This document shows, in pieces, positions 42,793 through 51,663 of a DNA stretch of 64,000 nucleotides. Below the pieces are notes generated by a model. It searched no databases, was not told the origin of the DNA, and saw only the letters and a list, made by a program, of their open reading frames with translations. Numbering within the stretch: position 1 is the first letter of the stretch; every line of letters starts with the position of its first letter. The DNA comes from Shouchella hunanensis (GTDB taxonomy: Bacteria; Bacillota; Bacilli; Bacillales; Bacillaceae_D). Both the position numbers and the translations under genes were made by a program. The stretch spans positions 1,786,001 through 1,850,000 of the forward strand of contig NZ_CP117834.1 of assembly GCF_028735875.1 (NCBI RefSeq), given 5' to 3'.

Positions 42793-43443
42793 ATGACATT
42801 TACAGTGATAAATCGAAGAAGATGGAAGCGCGAAGAAATGTTTGCGCATTATATAAAGCAAAAGACCACATTTAGCATAACAACGGAGCTCCAAGTAGAT
42901 GTGCTGTACAAAAGGGTGAAGCAAAAAGGATATAAATTTTATCCGGCCTTTCTCTATATGGTGACATCTGTTGTTAACAATCATGTAGCCTTTCGAATGA
43001 GTTTTAACCAAGAAGGAGAGCTTGGCTATTGGTCTCACCTTGAACCGGTCTATACGATTTTTCATGAGAAGACAAAGCTTATCTCAGGTATTTGGACGTC
43101 AATGAATAAACACTTTGGTCACTTTCATACATCTTACTTACAGGATGCTATGACGTATCAAGGTAGCCAAGCGCTTTTTCCAAAAAAGCAAGTGCCTGAA
43201 AATGCGGTTTCCATTTCAATGATACCGTGGACATCTTTTACAGGGTTTAACTTAATGATTCATCAAGACATCAATCATCTTCTCCCTATCGTTACTGCTG
43301 GGAAGCTAATTGAAAAAAATCAATCGCTCTACTTGCCTGTATCATTACAAGTCCACCATGCTGTTTGCGATGGATACCATGCAAGTGTCTTTATGAACGA
43401 TTGTCAACGAATGGCTAATCAAGCACATGAATGGTTGAAATAA
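42793..43443 (+). CDS. cat: chloramphenicol O-acetyltransferase, type A
   Basis: A 216-residue trimeric enzyme that acetylates chloramphenicol. The start ATG 42793 follows TTAGGAGGC. The catalytic motif HHAVCDGYHA is at 188-197, and the family's N-terminal pattern (RRRWKREEMFAHY, then FSITTELQVD) and core FRMSFNQEGELGYW are intact. The length is normal. Its leader predicts induction by the drug. Chromosomal cat genes are known in Bacillus clausii; no transposase or plasmid gene lies nearby, so it is probably resident. It ends at a terminator. Confidence 0.95.
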   Translation: MTFTVINRRRWKREEMFAHYIKQKTTFSITTELQVDVLYKRVKQKGYKFYPAFLYMVTSVVNNHVAFRMSFNQEGELGYWSHLEPVYTIFHEKTKLISGIWTSMNKHFGHFHTSYLQDAMTYQGSQALFPKKQVPENAVSISMIPWTSFTGFNLMIHQDINHLLPIVTAGKLIEKNQSLYLPVSLQVHHAVCDGYHASVFMNDCQRMANQAHEWLK

Positions 43444-43448
43444 AGCGT

Positions 43449-43481
43449 AAACACCAATTCTAAAAAGAATTGGTGTTTTTC
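43449..43481 (+). terminator. terminator of cat
   Basis: AACACCAATTCT and AGAATTGGTGTT form a 12-bp stem with AAA loop, then T run. Confidence 0.9.
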
Positions 43482-43536
43482 ATTCGATTGAAATTTCATT
43501 TTCAGGGAATGAATAATGTAGGAAAGGAGTGTTAGA

Positions 43537-44472
43537 ATGCGTGCAGTAGCAATTGATCAGTATGGTGGGATTGAACAGCTGAAAGAAATAGAAATGGAGA
43601 GACCAACGGTAGAATCGGGACAGGTACTCGTTCGTTTAGAAGCGACATCGATTAACCCAATTGATTGGAAGCTCCGTGAAGGATACTTACAGCAGATGCT
43701 AGATTGGTCCTTTCCCATTGTGTTAGGTTGGGATGCGGCTGGTGTTATTGAAGAGGTAGGAGAAGAAGTAACAGAGTGGAAAGTAGGAGATCGGGTTTTT
43801 GCTCGTCCAGAAACGACGCCACATGGCACGTATGCCGAATTTGTAGCCGTGGACGCCTATTTATTGTCTTTTATACCTGATAATATGACTTCTGTAGAGG
43901 CGGCAGCTGTTCCTCTTGCAGGACTAACGGCATGGCAGTCACTCTTTACCTATGGCCATTTAACAAAAGGAGATCGAGTGTTAATTCACGCTGGCGCAGG
44001 TGGTGTCGGTCACCTGGCAATTCAACTAGCAAAACATGCAGGAGCATACGTTTATACGACCGCTAGTAAAAAAAACCATGAGCTCGTTAAAAAATTAGGG
44101 GCTGATGAAGTGATTGATTATAAAACGGAATCGTTTGAAGAGCGCTTATCCGAGCTAGATCTTGTTTTTGATACAGTTGGAGGAGATGTCCAGTCCAATA
44201 GCTACAAGGTGCTAAAAAAGAAAACCGGTCGACTTGTTACAATTGTGGGCGTACCAGACGAAAAGGAAGCCGCTAGGTACGATGTTAAAGCCCATGGTGT
44301 ATGGCTAAAACCTGACGGTGAACAATTAAAACGGCTAGCAGGCCTTATGGAAGAAAGCCAGCTAAAAGTGGTCATTCATGCGTCTTATCCTTTTGGGGAA
44401 AAAGGAATAAAAGACGCCCACTCTCTTAGTGAAACGGGCCATGTATCAGGAAAAATCGTCATTACGTTTTAA
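43537..44472 (+). CDS. zinc-independent NADP(H) oxidoreductase (MDR family)
   Basis: A 311-residue medium-chain dehydrogenase/reductase from ATG 43537 after AAAGGAG. The N-terminal GroES-like part has SINPIDWKLREGYL and GWDAAGVIEEVG; the Rossmann site is VLIHAGAGGVGHLAIQLAKH. The Cys and His ligands of zinc alcohol dehydrogenases are absent, as in quinone oxidoreductases. It probably reduces quinones or enals. Substrate unknown. Terminator downstream. Confidence 0.92.
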   Translation: MRAVAIDQYGGIEQLKEIEMERPTVESGQVLVRLEATSINPIDWKLREGYLQQMLDWSFPIVLGWDAAGVIEEVGEEVTEWKVGDRVFARPETTPHGTYAEFVAVDAYLLSFIPDNMTSVEAAAVPLAGLTAWQSLFTYGHLTKGDRVLIHAGAGGVGHLAIQLAKHAGAYVYTTASKKNHELVKKLGADEVIDYKTESFEERLSELDLVFDTVGGDVQSNSYKVLKKKTGRLVTIVGVPDEKEAARYDVKAHGVWLKPDGEQLKRLAGLMEESQLKVVIHASYPFGEKGIKDAHSLSETGHVSGKIVITF

Positions 44473-44473
44473 T

Positions 44474-44517
44474 GAAAGTGGAGTTCTTCTTTCTCGCAAA
44501 GAAGGACTTTTTTTTAT
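44474..44517 (+). terminator. terminator of the oxidoreductase gene
   Basis: GAGTTCTTCTTT and AAAGAAGGACTT pair around CTCGC, then eight T. Confidence 0.85.
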
Positions 44518-44525
44518 TTTTTCTA

Positions 44526-44578
44526 ACTGAAATAAAATTTTATTTATAATGATTTAATAATTGACATATAATTTCAGT
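44526..44578 (+). promoter_or_regulatory. operator region of the MurNAc operon
   Basis: A perfect 16-bp palindrome AAATAAAATTTTATTT (44530-44545), and wider arms ACTGAAAT (44526-44533) and ATTTCAGT (44571-44578) that straddle the -35 box. GAAAT/ATTTC half-sites are typical of RpiR-family repressors such as MurR. Confidence 0.6.
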
Positions 44579-44589
44579 AGAATGATAAT
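44561..44589 (+). promoter_or_regulatory. sigma-A promoter of murQ operon
   Basis: TTGACA (44561-44566), 17-base spacer, GATAAT (44584-44589). Confidence 0.78.
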
Positions 44590-44695
44590 AAGAGTAGGTA
44601 ACAAGCTTTTAATGGACTCCTTTCAACTTTTCATGTGAATAACGTTCGTTAAAAGTGTTTTGGCTTATTAGGAACTAGAGTGAAGGATGTGAGCA

Positions 44696-45589
44696 GTGTT
44701 GTTAGACAAATTACAGACGGAACTACGAAACATTCGTTCCATGGATCTCGACGAAATGAATCGCTACGATATTCTCAAGTTAATGAATGAAGAAGATGCG
44801 ACAGTGCCAACAGCAATTGAACGCGCACTTGTAGAAATTGAAGCAGCGACAACCCTTGTCATTGATTCCCTTTCTTCTGGTGGCAGGCTTATTTATGCTG
44901 GTGCCGGAACATCTGGACGTTTAGGCGTGCTAGATGCAGTTGAGTGCACACCAACATTTGATATGCCGGCAGAGCGGGTGTTAGGTCTTATAGCAGGAGG
45001 AGAGGGTGCTTTTTTAAAAGCAGTTGAAGGAGCTGAAGACGAGCGTATTCTTGGTGCGAATGAATGTAAGCGCATTAATGTATCCGAGAAAGATACTATT
45101 ATTGCGTTAGCAGCAAGTGGGCGCACCCCTTATGCAATTGGTGTATTAGAGGAAGCAAACAAAAGGGGCGCTCATACGGTAGCGATTAGTTGTAATCGTC
45201 ATGCAGAAATGAGTCCCTATGCAGATGTTGCGATAGAACTGGAAACGGGTCCAGAAGTACTGACTGGCTCAACCCGGTTAAAAGCAGGAACGGCGCAAAA
45301 GCTTGTATTAAACATGATTTCGACGGTTTCCATGATTGGTATTGGCAAAGTGTATCAAAATTTAATGGTAGATGTTCAGCCGACGAATGCAAAGCTTGTT
45401 GAACGCTCAAAACGAATTGTCATGGAAGCAACCGATGCGAATGCAGGAGATGCCGAACGTGCTTTACAAGAAGCGGATGGTCATGTGAAAACGGCGATCG
45501 TCATGCTACTGTTAGACTGCACTGGACACGAGGCAAAAGCGAAATTAGAAAAGGCGAATGGGTTTATTCGAAAAGCAGTGAATTCATAA
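44696..45589 (+). CDS. murQ: N-acetylmuramic acid 6-phosphate etherase
   Basis: Splits the lactyl ether of MurNAc-6-phosphate to GlcNAc-6-phosphate and D-lactate in cell-wall recovery. The 297-residue protein starts at GTG 44696, with GAAGGATGTGAG upstream; TTG 44699 is an alternative. The SIS domain is clear: RLIYAGAGTSGRLGVLDA, ECTPTF, a catalytic Glu in AEDERI, LAASGRTPYAIG and the LTGSTRLKAGTAQKL block. It heads the murQ-murP-mupG operon with a strong promoter and palindrome. Confidence 0.96.
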   Translation: MLLDKLQTELRNIRSMDLDEMNRYDILKLMNEEDATVPTAIERALVEIEAATTLVIDSLSSGGRLIYAGAGTSGRLGVLDAVECTPTFDMPAERVLGLIAGGEGAFLKAVEGAEDERILGANECKRINVSEKDTIIALAASGRTPYAIGVLEEANKRGAHTVAISCNRHAEMSPYADVAIELETGPEVLTGSTRLKAGTAQKLVLNMISTVSMIGIGKVYQNLMVDVQPTNAKLVERSKRIVMEATDANAGDAERALQEADGHVKTAIVMLLLDCTGHEAKAKLEKANGFIRKAVNS

Positions 45590-45605
45590 GAGGAAGGTGA
45601 AGTGC

Positions 45606-46961
45606 ATGAACAAAGACCAACAAATGGCCTCAGCTATTTTAAAGCATGTTGGTGGAAAAGAGAATGTTGACAACCTCACGAACTGCATGACAAGAGTACG
45701 TATTAGGGCAAAAGACGACACGGCGGTGGATAAGGAAGCCTTAAAAAAAATTGATGGGGTTATGGGTGTAGTAGAAGACGATACATGGCAAATTGTCGTC
45801 GGCCCAGGAACGGTGAATGTCGTCACAGCAGAAATTCAAAAGCTTATAGGTGAAGATAACGAGTTATCATTTGAAGAAAAAAATGCCAGGGATGCTGCAG
45901 CTCGAAAAGAACGAAATAAAACACCGTTTAAGCAGTTTTTAAGACGACTCGGAAATATCTTTATTCCGCTTATTCCTGGTTTAGTTGCGTCAGGTATTAT
46001 AAATGGCGTCGCACAATTCTTAATTAACTATGGGTTGAGAACGGAAGATCACACGTGGCTCCTGTTAATGACGATTCTTGGCGGCGGCTTGTTCATGTAT
46101 CTAGCGATTTTAGTAGGTTGGAATACAGCAAAAGAATTTGGTGGAACACCGGTTTTAGGGGCCATCGCAGGTATGTTTATTTTTAATCCGGCTCTTGAGC
46201 AGGTAACGATTTTTGGTGAGCAGCTTCAGCCTGGACGTGGTGGACTGTTTGGCGTTATTTTCGCTGCATGGCTAATGGTCTTCTTTGAACGAACCATTCG
46301 GAAGGTTATGCCAAGATCAATCGATATCATATTTACATCTCTATTTACAGTATTAATCGTAGGAGCGCTTTCTATTTACGCTGTCATGCCTGTAGCAGGT
46401 GTGTTAGCAGAAGGCATTACATCAGGTATCAATTCGGTCTTATCAATTGGAGGCCCACTTGCAGGAGCAGTGATGGCAGGTTTCTTCTTACCGCTTGTAA
46501 TGGTTGGGCTTCATCACGGCTTAACGCCTATTCATTTAGAGCTCATTAACACGTTTAATTTTACAACATTATTACCTATTCTAGCGATGGCAGGAGCAGG
46601 TCAAGTTGGTGCTGCTATTGCGATCTTTATTAAAACGAAAAACCAACGTTTACGCACTATTATTAAAGGTGGTTTGCCTGTAGGGTTTTTAGGAATAGGT
46701 GAACCGTTATTATATGGCGTAACCCTTCCTTTAGGACGACCGTTTATAACAGCGAGTATGGGAGCTGCTGTCGGTGGAGCCATACAAGCATCGTTTGGAA
46801 CAGGGGCGCTAGGGATTGGTGTTTCAGGCCTATCGCTGACGCCACTCATTGCGGAAGGGAATTACGTGCAATATTTAATTGGAATTGCTGTAGCGTATTC
46901 ATTAGGCTTTCTATTTACGTACTTGTTCGGCTTCAAAGAAGAAATGGCTAAAGGAATCTAG
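45606..46961 (+). CDS. murP: PTS MurNAc/MurNAc-GlcNAc EIIBC component
   Basis: A 451-residue phosphotransferase permease; ATG 45606 follows GAGGAAGG, GTG 45597 being less likely. The EIIB domain (about 1-85) carries its phospho-Cys in NLTNCMTRVRI; the EIIC domain (about 105-450) has ten helices with LIPGLVASGIING, VMVGLHHGLTPIH and GIGEPLLYG. In the company of murQ and mupG it would import MurNAc or MurNAc-GlcNAc with phosphorylation. No EIIA domain is fused, so it must use a separate glucose-type EIIA. Confidence 0.94.
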   Translation: MNKDQQMASAILKHVGGKENVDNLTNCMTRVRIRAKDDTAVDKEALKKIDGVMGVVEDDTWQIVVGPGTVNVVTAEIQKLIGEDNELSFEEKNARDAAARKERNKTPFKQFLRRLGNIFIPLIPGLVASGIINGVAQFLINYGLRTEDHTWLLLMTILGGGLFMYLAILVGWNTAKEFGGTPVLGAIAGMFIFNPALEQVTIFGEQLQPGRGGLFGVIFAAWLMVFFERTIRKVMPRSIDIIFTSLFTVLIVGALSIYAVMPVAGVLAEGITSGINSVLSIGGPLAGAVMAGFFLPLVMVGLHHGLTPIHLELINTFNFTTLLPILAMAGAGQVGAAIAIFIKTKNQRLRTIIKGGLPVGFLGIGEPLLYGVTLPLGRPFITASMGAAVGGAIQASFGTGALGIGVSGLSLTPLIAEGNYVQYLIGIAVAYSLGFLFTYLFGFKEEMAKGI

Positions 46962-46975
46962 GAGTGTGAGCAATC

Positions 46976-48031
46976 ATGAAACTCGGTGCATCGGTTTATC
47001 TTCATGTACCAATTGAAGAACAGCTACCCTATTTAGAAAAAATCAATGAATATGGTTTTCAAACACTCTTTACATCCCTTCATATTCCAGAAGACGATGT
47101 CAGTCTATATGCCGAGCGCTTGAAACGGCTAGGTCGTTTTGCAGAAGAGAAGGGGATGGCACTTGTTTGCGATGTATCCCCTCAGTCAATGGCTCATCTG
47201 CAACTAACTTGGGAAAATGCTAGTCTTTTACGAGATTGGGGTGTAACCGGATTGCGAATCGATTATGGAATGGAGGCAGAAATTGTTGCTGATATCTCCA
47301 GATCCTTAGCGATTATTGTCAACGCAAGCACCGTAAAGGCGGAAGACATTGCAGCATTAAAGCAAGCAGGGGTGTCGTTTGACCACATTGAGGGATGGCA
47401 TAATTTTTATCCTCGTCCAGAAACTGGGTTAGGTCGAGAGAATTTCAACAACATGAATGAGCGCTTACAACAGGCGGGCTTTAAGCGAATGGCGTTTATT
47501 CCTGGCGATGGAAAGCGAGGACCACTCTATGAGGGGCTGCCAACGTTAGAAGCGCATCGCCGTTGGAGTCCATTTGCCGCTTGGCTTGATTTATATAGCC
47601 ATAACGCCGTAGATACGGTAATCGTCGGTGACCCTCAATTAAATGAGAGTAGTTTACAACAGTTAGCGGTTTTTCAACAGCAAGGCGTTATTTTATTGCG
47701 AGCAAAAGCGTATGTGGACGTTCCTCCTATCATTGATAAACATTGTAATCGACCCGACGAAGCAAGAGATGTTATTCGTTCAGTCCAATCACGAGGAATG
47801 GCTCAACAAACGAAACAAAAGGTTAAACCAAACCAAACCATTGAGCGTTTGGTTGGTTCAATAACCATGGATAATGAACGGTACGGACGCTATCAAGGAG
47901 AAATTCAACTAACAAAGCGGGATTTACAAGCCGATGCGAAAGTGAATGTTATTGGTAGAGTGATTGAAGAAGATCGTCCTTTACTGAACTACCTAAAGGC
48001 CAATCAACCGTTTTGTATTAAATGGATCTAG
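46976..48031 (+). CDS. mupG: 6-phospho-N-acetylmuramidase (DUF871, MupG-like)
   Basis: A 351-residue TIM-barrel protein of the DUF871 family from ATG 46976 after TAGGAGTG. In Staphylococcus aureus MupG hydrolyses MurNAc-6P-GlcNAc taken up by MurP. Visible features are the opening strand KLGASVYLHVP, GLRIDYGMEA, the block HNFYPRPETGLG, FIPGDGKRGPLYEGLPTLE and a C-terminal beta domain (about 245-351). Its place behind murQ and murP makes the function likely. The operon ends at a terminator. Confidence 0.88.
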   Translation: MKLGASVYLHVPIEEQLPYLEKINEYGFQTLFTSLHIPEDDVSLYAERLKRLGRFAEEKGMALVCDVSPQSMAHLQLTWENASLLRDWGVTGLRIDYGMEAEIVADISRSLAIIVNASTVKAEDIAALKQAGVSFDHIEGWHNFYPRPETGLGRENFNNMNERLQQAGFKRMAFIPGDGKRGPLYEGLPTLEAHRRWSPFAAWLDLYSHNAVDTVIVGDPQLNESSLQQLAVFQQQGVILLRAKAYVDVPPIIDKHCNRPDEARDVIRSVQSRGMAQQTKQKVKPNQTIERLVGSITMDNERYGRYQGEIQLTKRDLQADAKVNVIGRVIEEDRPLLNYLKANQPFCIKWI

Positions 48032-48041
48032 CATGTGATGA

Positions 48042-48080
48042 AAGCCGGGCATAGAAAGAAGTATGCCCGGTTTATTTTTT
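48042..48080 (+). terminator. terminator of the murQ-murP-mupG operon
   Basis: GCCGGGCAT and ATGCCCGGT pair around a 9-base loop, then TTTATTTTTT. Confidence 0.88.
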
Positions 48081-48147
48081 ATGACCAATTGCAACTTTTC
48101 AATCCATTGCACCGTATAATAGAATAGAAGAAAAGGGGGAGCGAGTA

Positions 48148-50571
48148 ATGAATAGAAGGAAACAACGTATCATGTTAATCTTTGTTGTACTCTGTCTCGT
48201 ATTCATGTTTCCGATGCAGGTGTTTGCGAGTGTTACCGTTGACGATGAAGCAAATTTCTTTTCTGCTGAGGAGATTGCTGCTATTGAAGCAGCCGCAAAC
48301 GATACATACTTTAATTATTATGTCACTACATTAGAAGGTACGAATGGGCAATCTCCTTCAAACGCGGCACTAGAGGTCATTGAACGTGTCGGTAGTGAAG
48401 GCTATCACTATTCCATTTTTATTGACGCAGAGGCAAGTGAAGTGTATTTAAACTACATACCTAATGGAGAAGCGGAGTCTGTTATTGGCAATGAGCGAAA
48501 TGCCGTGCAAATTATTGATAATGAGTTCTTGCCAGCGGCTTCTACAGGAGAATACGGTCAGGGTGTTATAAATATAATGGATCATCTTGAAAGAGAGCGA
48601 ACGAGTGGGACAGTTGCTGCGTTTTTATTTGTTGGAGCCTTAGGGATTGCCCTTATCGTTTCGTTGTTTTACCTACGAGCACAGAAGAAAAAGCGTCTAG
48701 CGCATGTTCACTCTCTTCTTGACCGACAAAAGCGAATTTTAGCAGATGTTTTAAAGCCTTATCACGAAGCAAAAGAGCGTGTGGAGCTTTCTCGTGGTAA
48801 TACGCAGCAATTGTTTATTGACAAACAAGAAGAGCTTTTTGCGATTTTAACAAACGCTCAAGAACAAGAACAGGAACTAAAAACATGGCTTGACGGAGCT
48901 GGTAAGAAAAAGAAAAATGACGTTTTACAAGCAACAGTTGATTTCACGAACAGCATTACTGCTCAAGAAGAACAACTTGAAACGAAAAAAGAACAATTAA
49001 AAGAGATGTTCGATCAGGAGCTGAAAATTTCAGGGTTAATCAAAGCGATTGAAGAGAAAGTAACAGGTATAAGAGACACGCTTGAAGAGATGAAGCGCAA
49101 AACAAATCTTCCGTATACGTACTTGGAAAGTGATATCCAAGCGGCAGAAGAAAAAATGGCGGAAATGTCGGCAGCTGATGATTCACTTGACTATCTGTAT
49201 GCTGCGCAATTAGCAGAGGCAGCCGAGGAGGCATGTGCGACAGCAGAAACACATGTTGACCAAATTAAGACGCTTTTAGCGAAAGAAGCTGAATTGATCG
49301 AACGAATTGACAAGCAAGGTAGAGAGATTGATCAAATTGTAGAGCGAGAGCAATTACGCTTAAAAGAGGAAGACCCTCACGCATTATTAGAAGCTGCTCG
49401 ACAATCCCATTCTCAGCTACACCATGCAATAGAGGTCGGAAACGCGAAAGAAGCGATCCACATCTACGATTCAATGGATGCAGCAATTAACGATGCGCTT
49501 CAGCGAGTAAAGCAGTTACTTGTGTACCGAGATGAAACAAAAAGAGAACTAAGCGAATTACAGGAGAGTATGCGGGCCATTCGACTTGATCCAGAATCGT
49601 TTCGCATTCAAATGGATAAAGTGCGTCATACGTATCACTCCTCCCATTGGCATTCGATAGAATCCGATTATCATGAGGCAACCAATTTGTATGATCGTAT
49701 GCTCCATACGATGAATGACGTTGACAAGATGCTTCAGCTCGACAGCCAAGAATATAAAAAGGCCAATCAAACCATGCAGGACTTATTGGCACAATATAAA
49801 ACATTAACCGAATTACATGGGCAAAGCTTCTATCTATTTGACCGGTTAGAACAGCAGAAACAATCTCTATATAGAGAAGCGAGAGCGATGAATGATGATA
49901 TTCAATCATTGGAGCATCAGCTTCACCACCATCGACTTCGGTTTAACAGTCATCGCATAGAAGAATTGTATCGTTCTGTGACGAATGCTATTCGCTTATT
50001 AGACGTTACGCCAATCCAGTTATTTTCCGTAGAAGATGAATTAGAGCACGTAAAGCAAGAGTTTCCTTATGTCCAAAAAGAAGTGCAATCGTTTATTCAA
50101 GATAAAGAGCGATTGGAGCGAGAGTGGCGAGATGTCTCTTCTTCCTATCAGCATATGTCCCGAAAGCTAGGTTTGAATTTTAGCCAGTCGACGTTCAAAA
50201 GGCGCTATGATGAATCTGCTCGACAAGTGGACTATTTGATTACGGAGGGACAATTTGCAAGTGCTAAACGAGAGATTGATTTAACACGGAGATTAGTAGA
50301 TGAAATGCGTGATGAAGAACGAAGAATGGCAAGGAAAGCTGCTCAAACAGCAGCAGTACTTCATACAGTAAACCGAAACAATAACCGTGGCTCACGAGGA
50401 GGAGGTTCAGGCGGTTCACGCGGGGGTGGTTTTGGAGGTTCCGGAGGCTCGCGAGGAGGCGGCTTTGGAGGTTCCGGTGGCTCAGGCGGTTCGCGAGGAG
50501 GCGGTCGAAGTATGGGCGGCCGCGGAGGTGGATCCAGCTTCCGAGGAAAAGGAGGCGGACGAAAGTTTTAG
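48148..50571 (+). CDS. TPM-domain membrane protein with long coiled coil and Gly/Arg-rich tail
   Basis: An 807-residue protein with AAAAGGGGGAG before ATG 48148. A signal peptide (1-27) precedes a TPM-type domain (about 30-150: VDDEANFFSAEEIAAIEAAA, then YHYSIFID, NAVQIIDNEFL), one membrane helix (about 154-176), and about 560 residues of heptad-like helix rich in Glu, Gln and Lys on the cytoplasmic side. It ends with a 63-residue tail of GGSRGGGFGG-type repeats. Short TPM proteins with Gly-rich ends (YgcG) are common; the EzrA-like coiled-coil insertion is not. Function unknown; a scaffold at the membrane is an inference. Monocistronic. Confidence 0.8.
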   Translation: MNRRKQRIMLIFVVLCLVFMFPMQVFASVTVDDEANFFSAEEIAAIEAAANDTYFNYYVTTLEGTNGQSPSNAALEVIERVGSEGYHYSIFIDAEASEVYLNYIPNGEAESVIGNERNAVQIIDNEFLPAASTGEYGQGVINIMDHLERERTSGTVAAFLFVGALGIALIVSLFYLRAQKKKRLAHVHSLLDRQKRILADVLKPYHEAKERVELSRGNTQQLFIDKQEELFAILTNAQEQEQELKTWLDGAGKKKKNDVLQATVDFTNSITAQEEQLETKKEQLKEMFDQELKISGLIKAIEEKVTGIRDTLEEMKRKTNLPYTYLESDIQAAEEKMAEMSAADDSLDYLYAAQLAEAAEEACATAETHVDQIKTLLAKEAELIERIDKQGREIDQIVEREQLRLKEEDPHALLEAARQSHSQLHHAIEVGNAKEAIHIYDSMDAAINDALQRVKQLLVYRDETKRELSELQESMRAIRLDPESFRIQMDKVRHTYHSSHWHSIESDYHEATNLYDRMLHTMNDVDKMLQLDSQEYKKANQTMQDLLAQYKTLTELHGQSFYLFDRLEQQKQSLYREARAMNDDIQSLEHQLHHHRLRFNSHRIEELYRSVTNAIRLLDVTPIQLFSVEDELEHVKQEFPYVQKEVQSFIQDKERLEREWRDVSSSYQHMSRKLGLNFSQSTFKRRYDESARQVDYLITEGQFASAKREIDLTRRLVDEMRDEERRMARKAAQTAAVLHTVNRNNNRGSRGGGSGGSRGGGFGGSGGSRGGGFGGSGGSGGSRGGGRSMGGRGGGSSFRGKGGGRKF

Positions 50572-50572
50572 A

Positions 50573-50601
50573 TGAGGCTTACTCCTAAGCCTCTTTTTTT
50601 A
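50573..50601 (+). terminator. terminator of the TPM protein gene
   Basis: GAGGCTTA, ACTCC loop, TAAGCCTC, then seven T. Confidence 0.9.
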
Positions 50602-50665
50602 GTATGTACCAATAAGTCTGGTATGATATGGATAAGTATAGTTTAAGAAAGAAGGCGAGCGCTCA

Positions 50666-50959
50666 ATGAAGATTGTCATAAGCGATCCAGCGGCAAAATG
50701 GTTTAAAGAAGACTTTCCGATGGGGAAAAACGATAAGATTAAATTCTTTTCGAAAGTGTATGGTTCTAGTCCTGTACAAGAAAACTTTGCCCTAGGTTTT
50801 ACAGCAGAGGATGCACCAAATAAAATGGCTGTAAAAACGGAGAGGAATGGCGTTGAATTTTTTGTTGAAGAAGAAGATGTCTGGTTCTTCGACGGACACG
50901 ATCTGTATGTTGATTATGATGAAAAAGAAGATGAGTTACTTTTTGATTATAAGAAATAG
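50666..50959 (+). CDS. HesB-like protein (YneR type)
   Basis: A 97-residue protein with AAGAAGGCGAG before ATG 50666. It has the HesB/IscA-like beta fold: KIVISDPAAKWFKEDF at the start, DKIKFFSKVYGSSPVQENFALG, then VEFFVEEEDVWFFDGHDLYVDY. The Cys residues that hold Fe-S clusters in IscA are absent, as in B. subtilis YneR, so cluster carriage is doubtful. Function unknown. Confidence 0.88.
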   Translation: MKIVISDPAAKWFKEDFPMGKNDKIKFFSKVYGSSPVQENFALGFTAEDAPNKMAVKTERNGVEFFVEEEDVWFFDGHDLYVDYDEKEDELLFDYKK

Positions 50960-51034
50960 AACCTACCTAAAACAAGCTAGCTCCTATCAATACGATCAGA
51001 GATCAAACACTTCAGGTTCTTAAAGGAGGAGAAA

Positions 51035-51481
51035 ATGGCAGATTATATTAAAGAGATGCGAGCATTAATTGGGCGACGACCATTTATTCTCGTTGGCGCA
51101 ACCATTCTGGTCTATAATCGTGCAGGGGAAATCTTGCTACAACATCGGAAAGATACGGATGAATGGGGATTGCCCGGTGGGGTCATGGAACTTGGGGAAA
51201 GTTTTGAAGAAACGGCAGCAAGGGAGTTATGGGAAGAGACAGGCTTGCAGGCGAAAGCTTTCACATTCGTCGATTTAGTTTCAGGTAAAGACTATTACTT
51301 TCAATATCCCAACGGTGATGAAACCTATAATGTAAGCGCGGTTTACCGAGCTGAGGAAGCGTTCGGAACATTAGGTGGTAGTGATGGCGAGAGCTTAGCG
51401 CTTGCATACTTCCCTAAGGAAGATTTACCAGCAAAAATGGATTCGCGTGCAGTTCTTATCTTAAAAAAGCAACTGAAATAA
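51035..51481 (+). CDS. Nudix hydrolase
   Basis: A 148-residue nucleoside-diphosphate-X hydrolase from ATG 51035 after AAAGGAGGAG. The Nudix box is complete: GGVMELGESFEETAARELWEETGL at 46-69 keeps the metal-binding REXXEE. The N-terminus (DYIKEMRALIGRRPFILVGA) is typical of the small ADP-ribose/NADH-type enzymes of Bacillaceae. The true substrate is unknown. A hairpin with T run follows at 51564-51608. Confidence 0.94.
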   Translation: MADYIKEMRALIGRRPFILVGATILVYNRAGEILLQHRKDTDEWGLPGGVMELGESFEETAARELWEETGLQAKAFTFVDLVSGKDYYFQYPNGDETYNVSAVYRAEEAFGTLGGSDGESLALAYFPKEDLPAKMDSRAVLILKKQLK

Positions 51482-51563
51482 ATAAGGATAAGTGAACAAA
51501 GCGATCCGTACCTGTTTGTGACAAAATCTATCGTCACGACTAAGGCAACCATAAATAATGACT

Positions 51564-51608
51564 AGAGCAGGCTAACGCTACTATACGAGTGTAAACTGCT
51601 TTTTTTTT
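51564..51608 (+). terminator. terminator after the Nudix gene
   Basis: AGAGCAG/CTGCT outer stem with inner ACGCT/AGTGT pairing, then nine T. Confidence 0.65.
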
Positions 51609-51629
51609 CGTCTTTGTTTCGTTTAGGGA

Positions 51630-51657
51630 TTGCTATTCTTTAAGGGAGTAGTATAAT
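51630..51657 (+). promoter_or_regulatory. sigma-A promoter of the siderophore uptake genes
   Basis: TTGCTA (51630-51635), 16-base spacer, TATAAT (51652-51657). Confidence 0.65.
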
Positions 51658-51663
51658 CGTAAA

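Noticed and set aside
49487-49909. 140-codon minus-strand frame in the coiled-coil gene
   Set aside because: Antisense of a Glu/Lys-rich coiled coil gives long open frames by composition; no start signal or domain.
50384-50568. Repeats in the Gly/Arg tail as a possible CRISPR or recombination array
   Set aside because: The repeats are in frame, imperfect and fully explained by the GGSRGGGFGG protein repeat; no spacers of even length are present.
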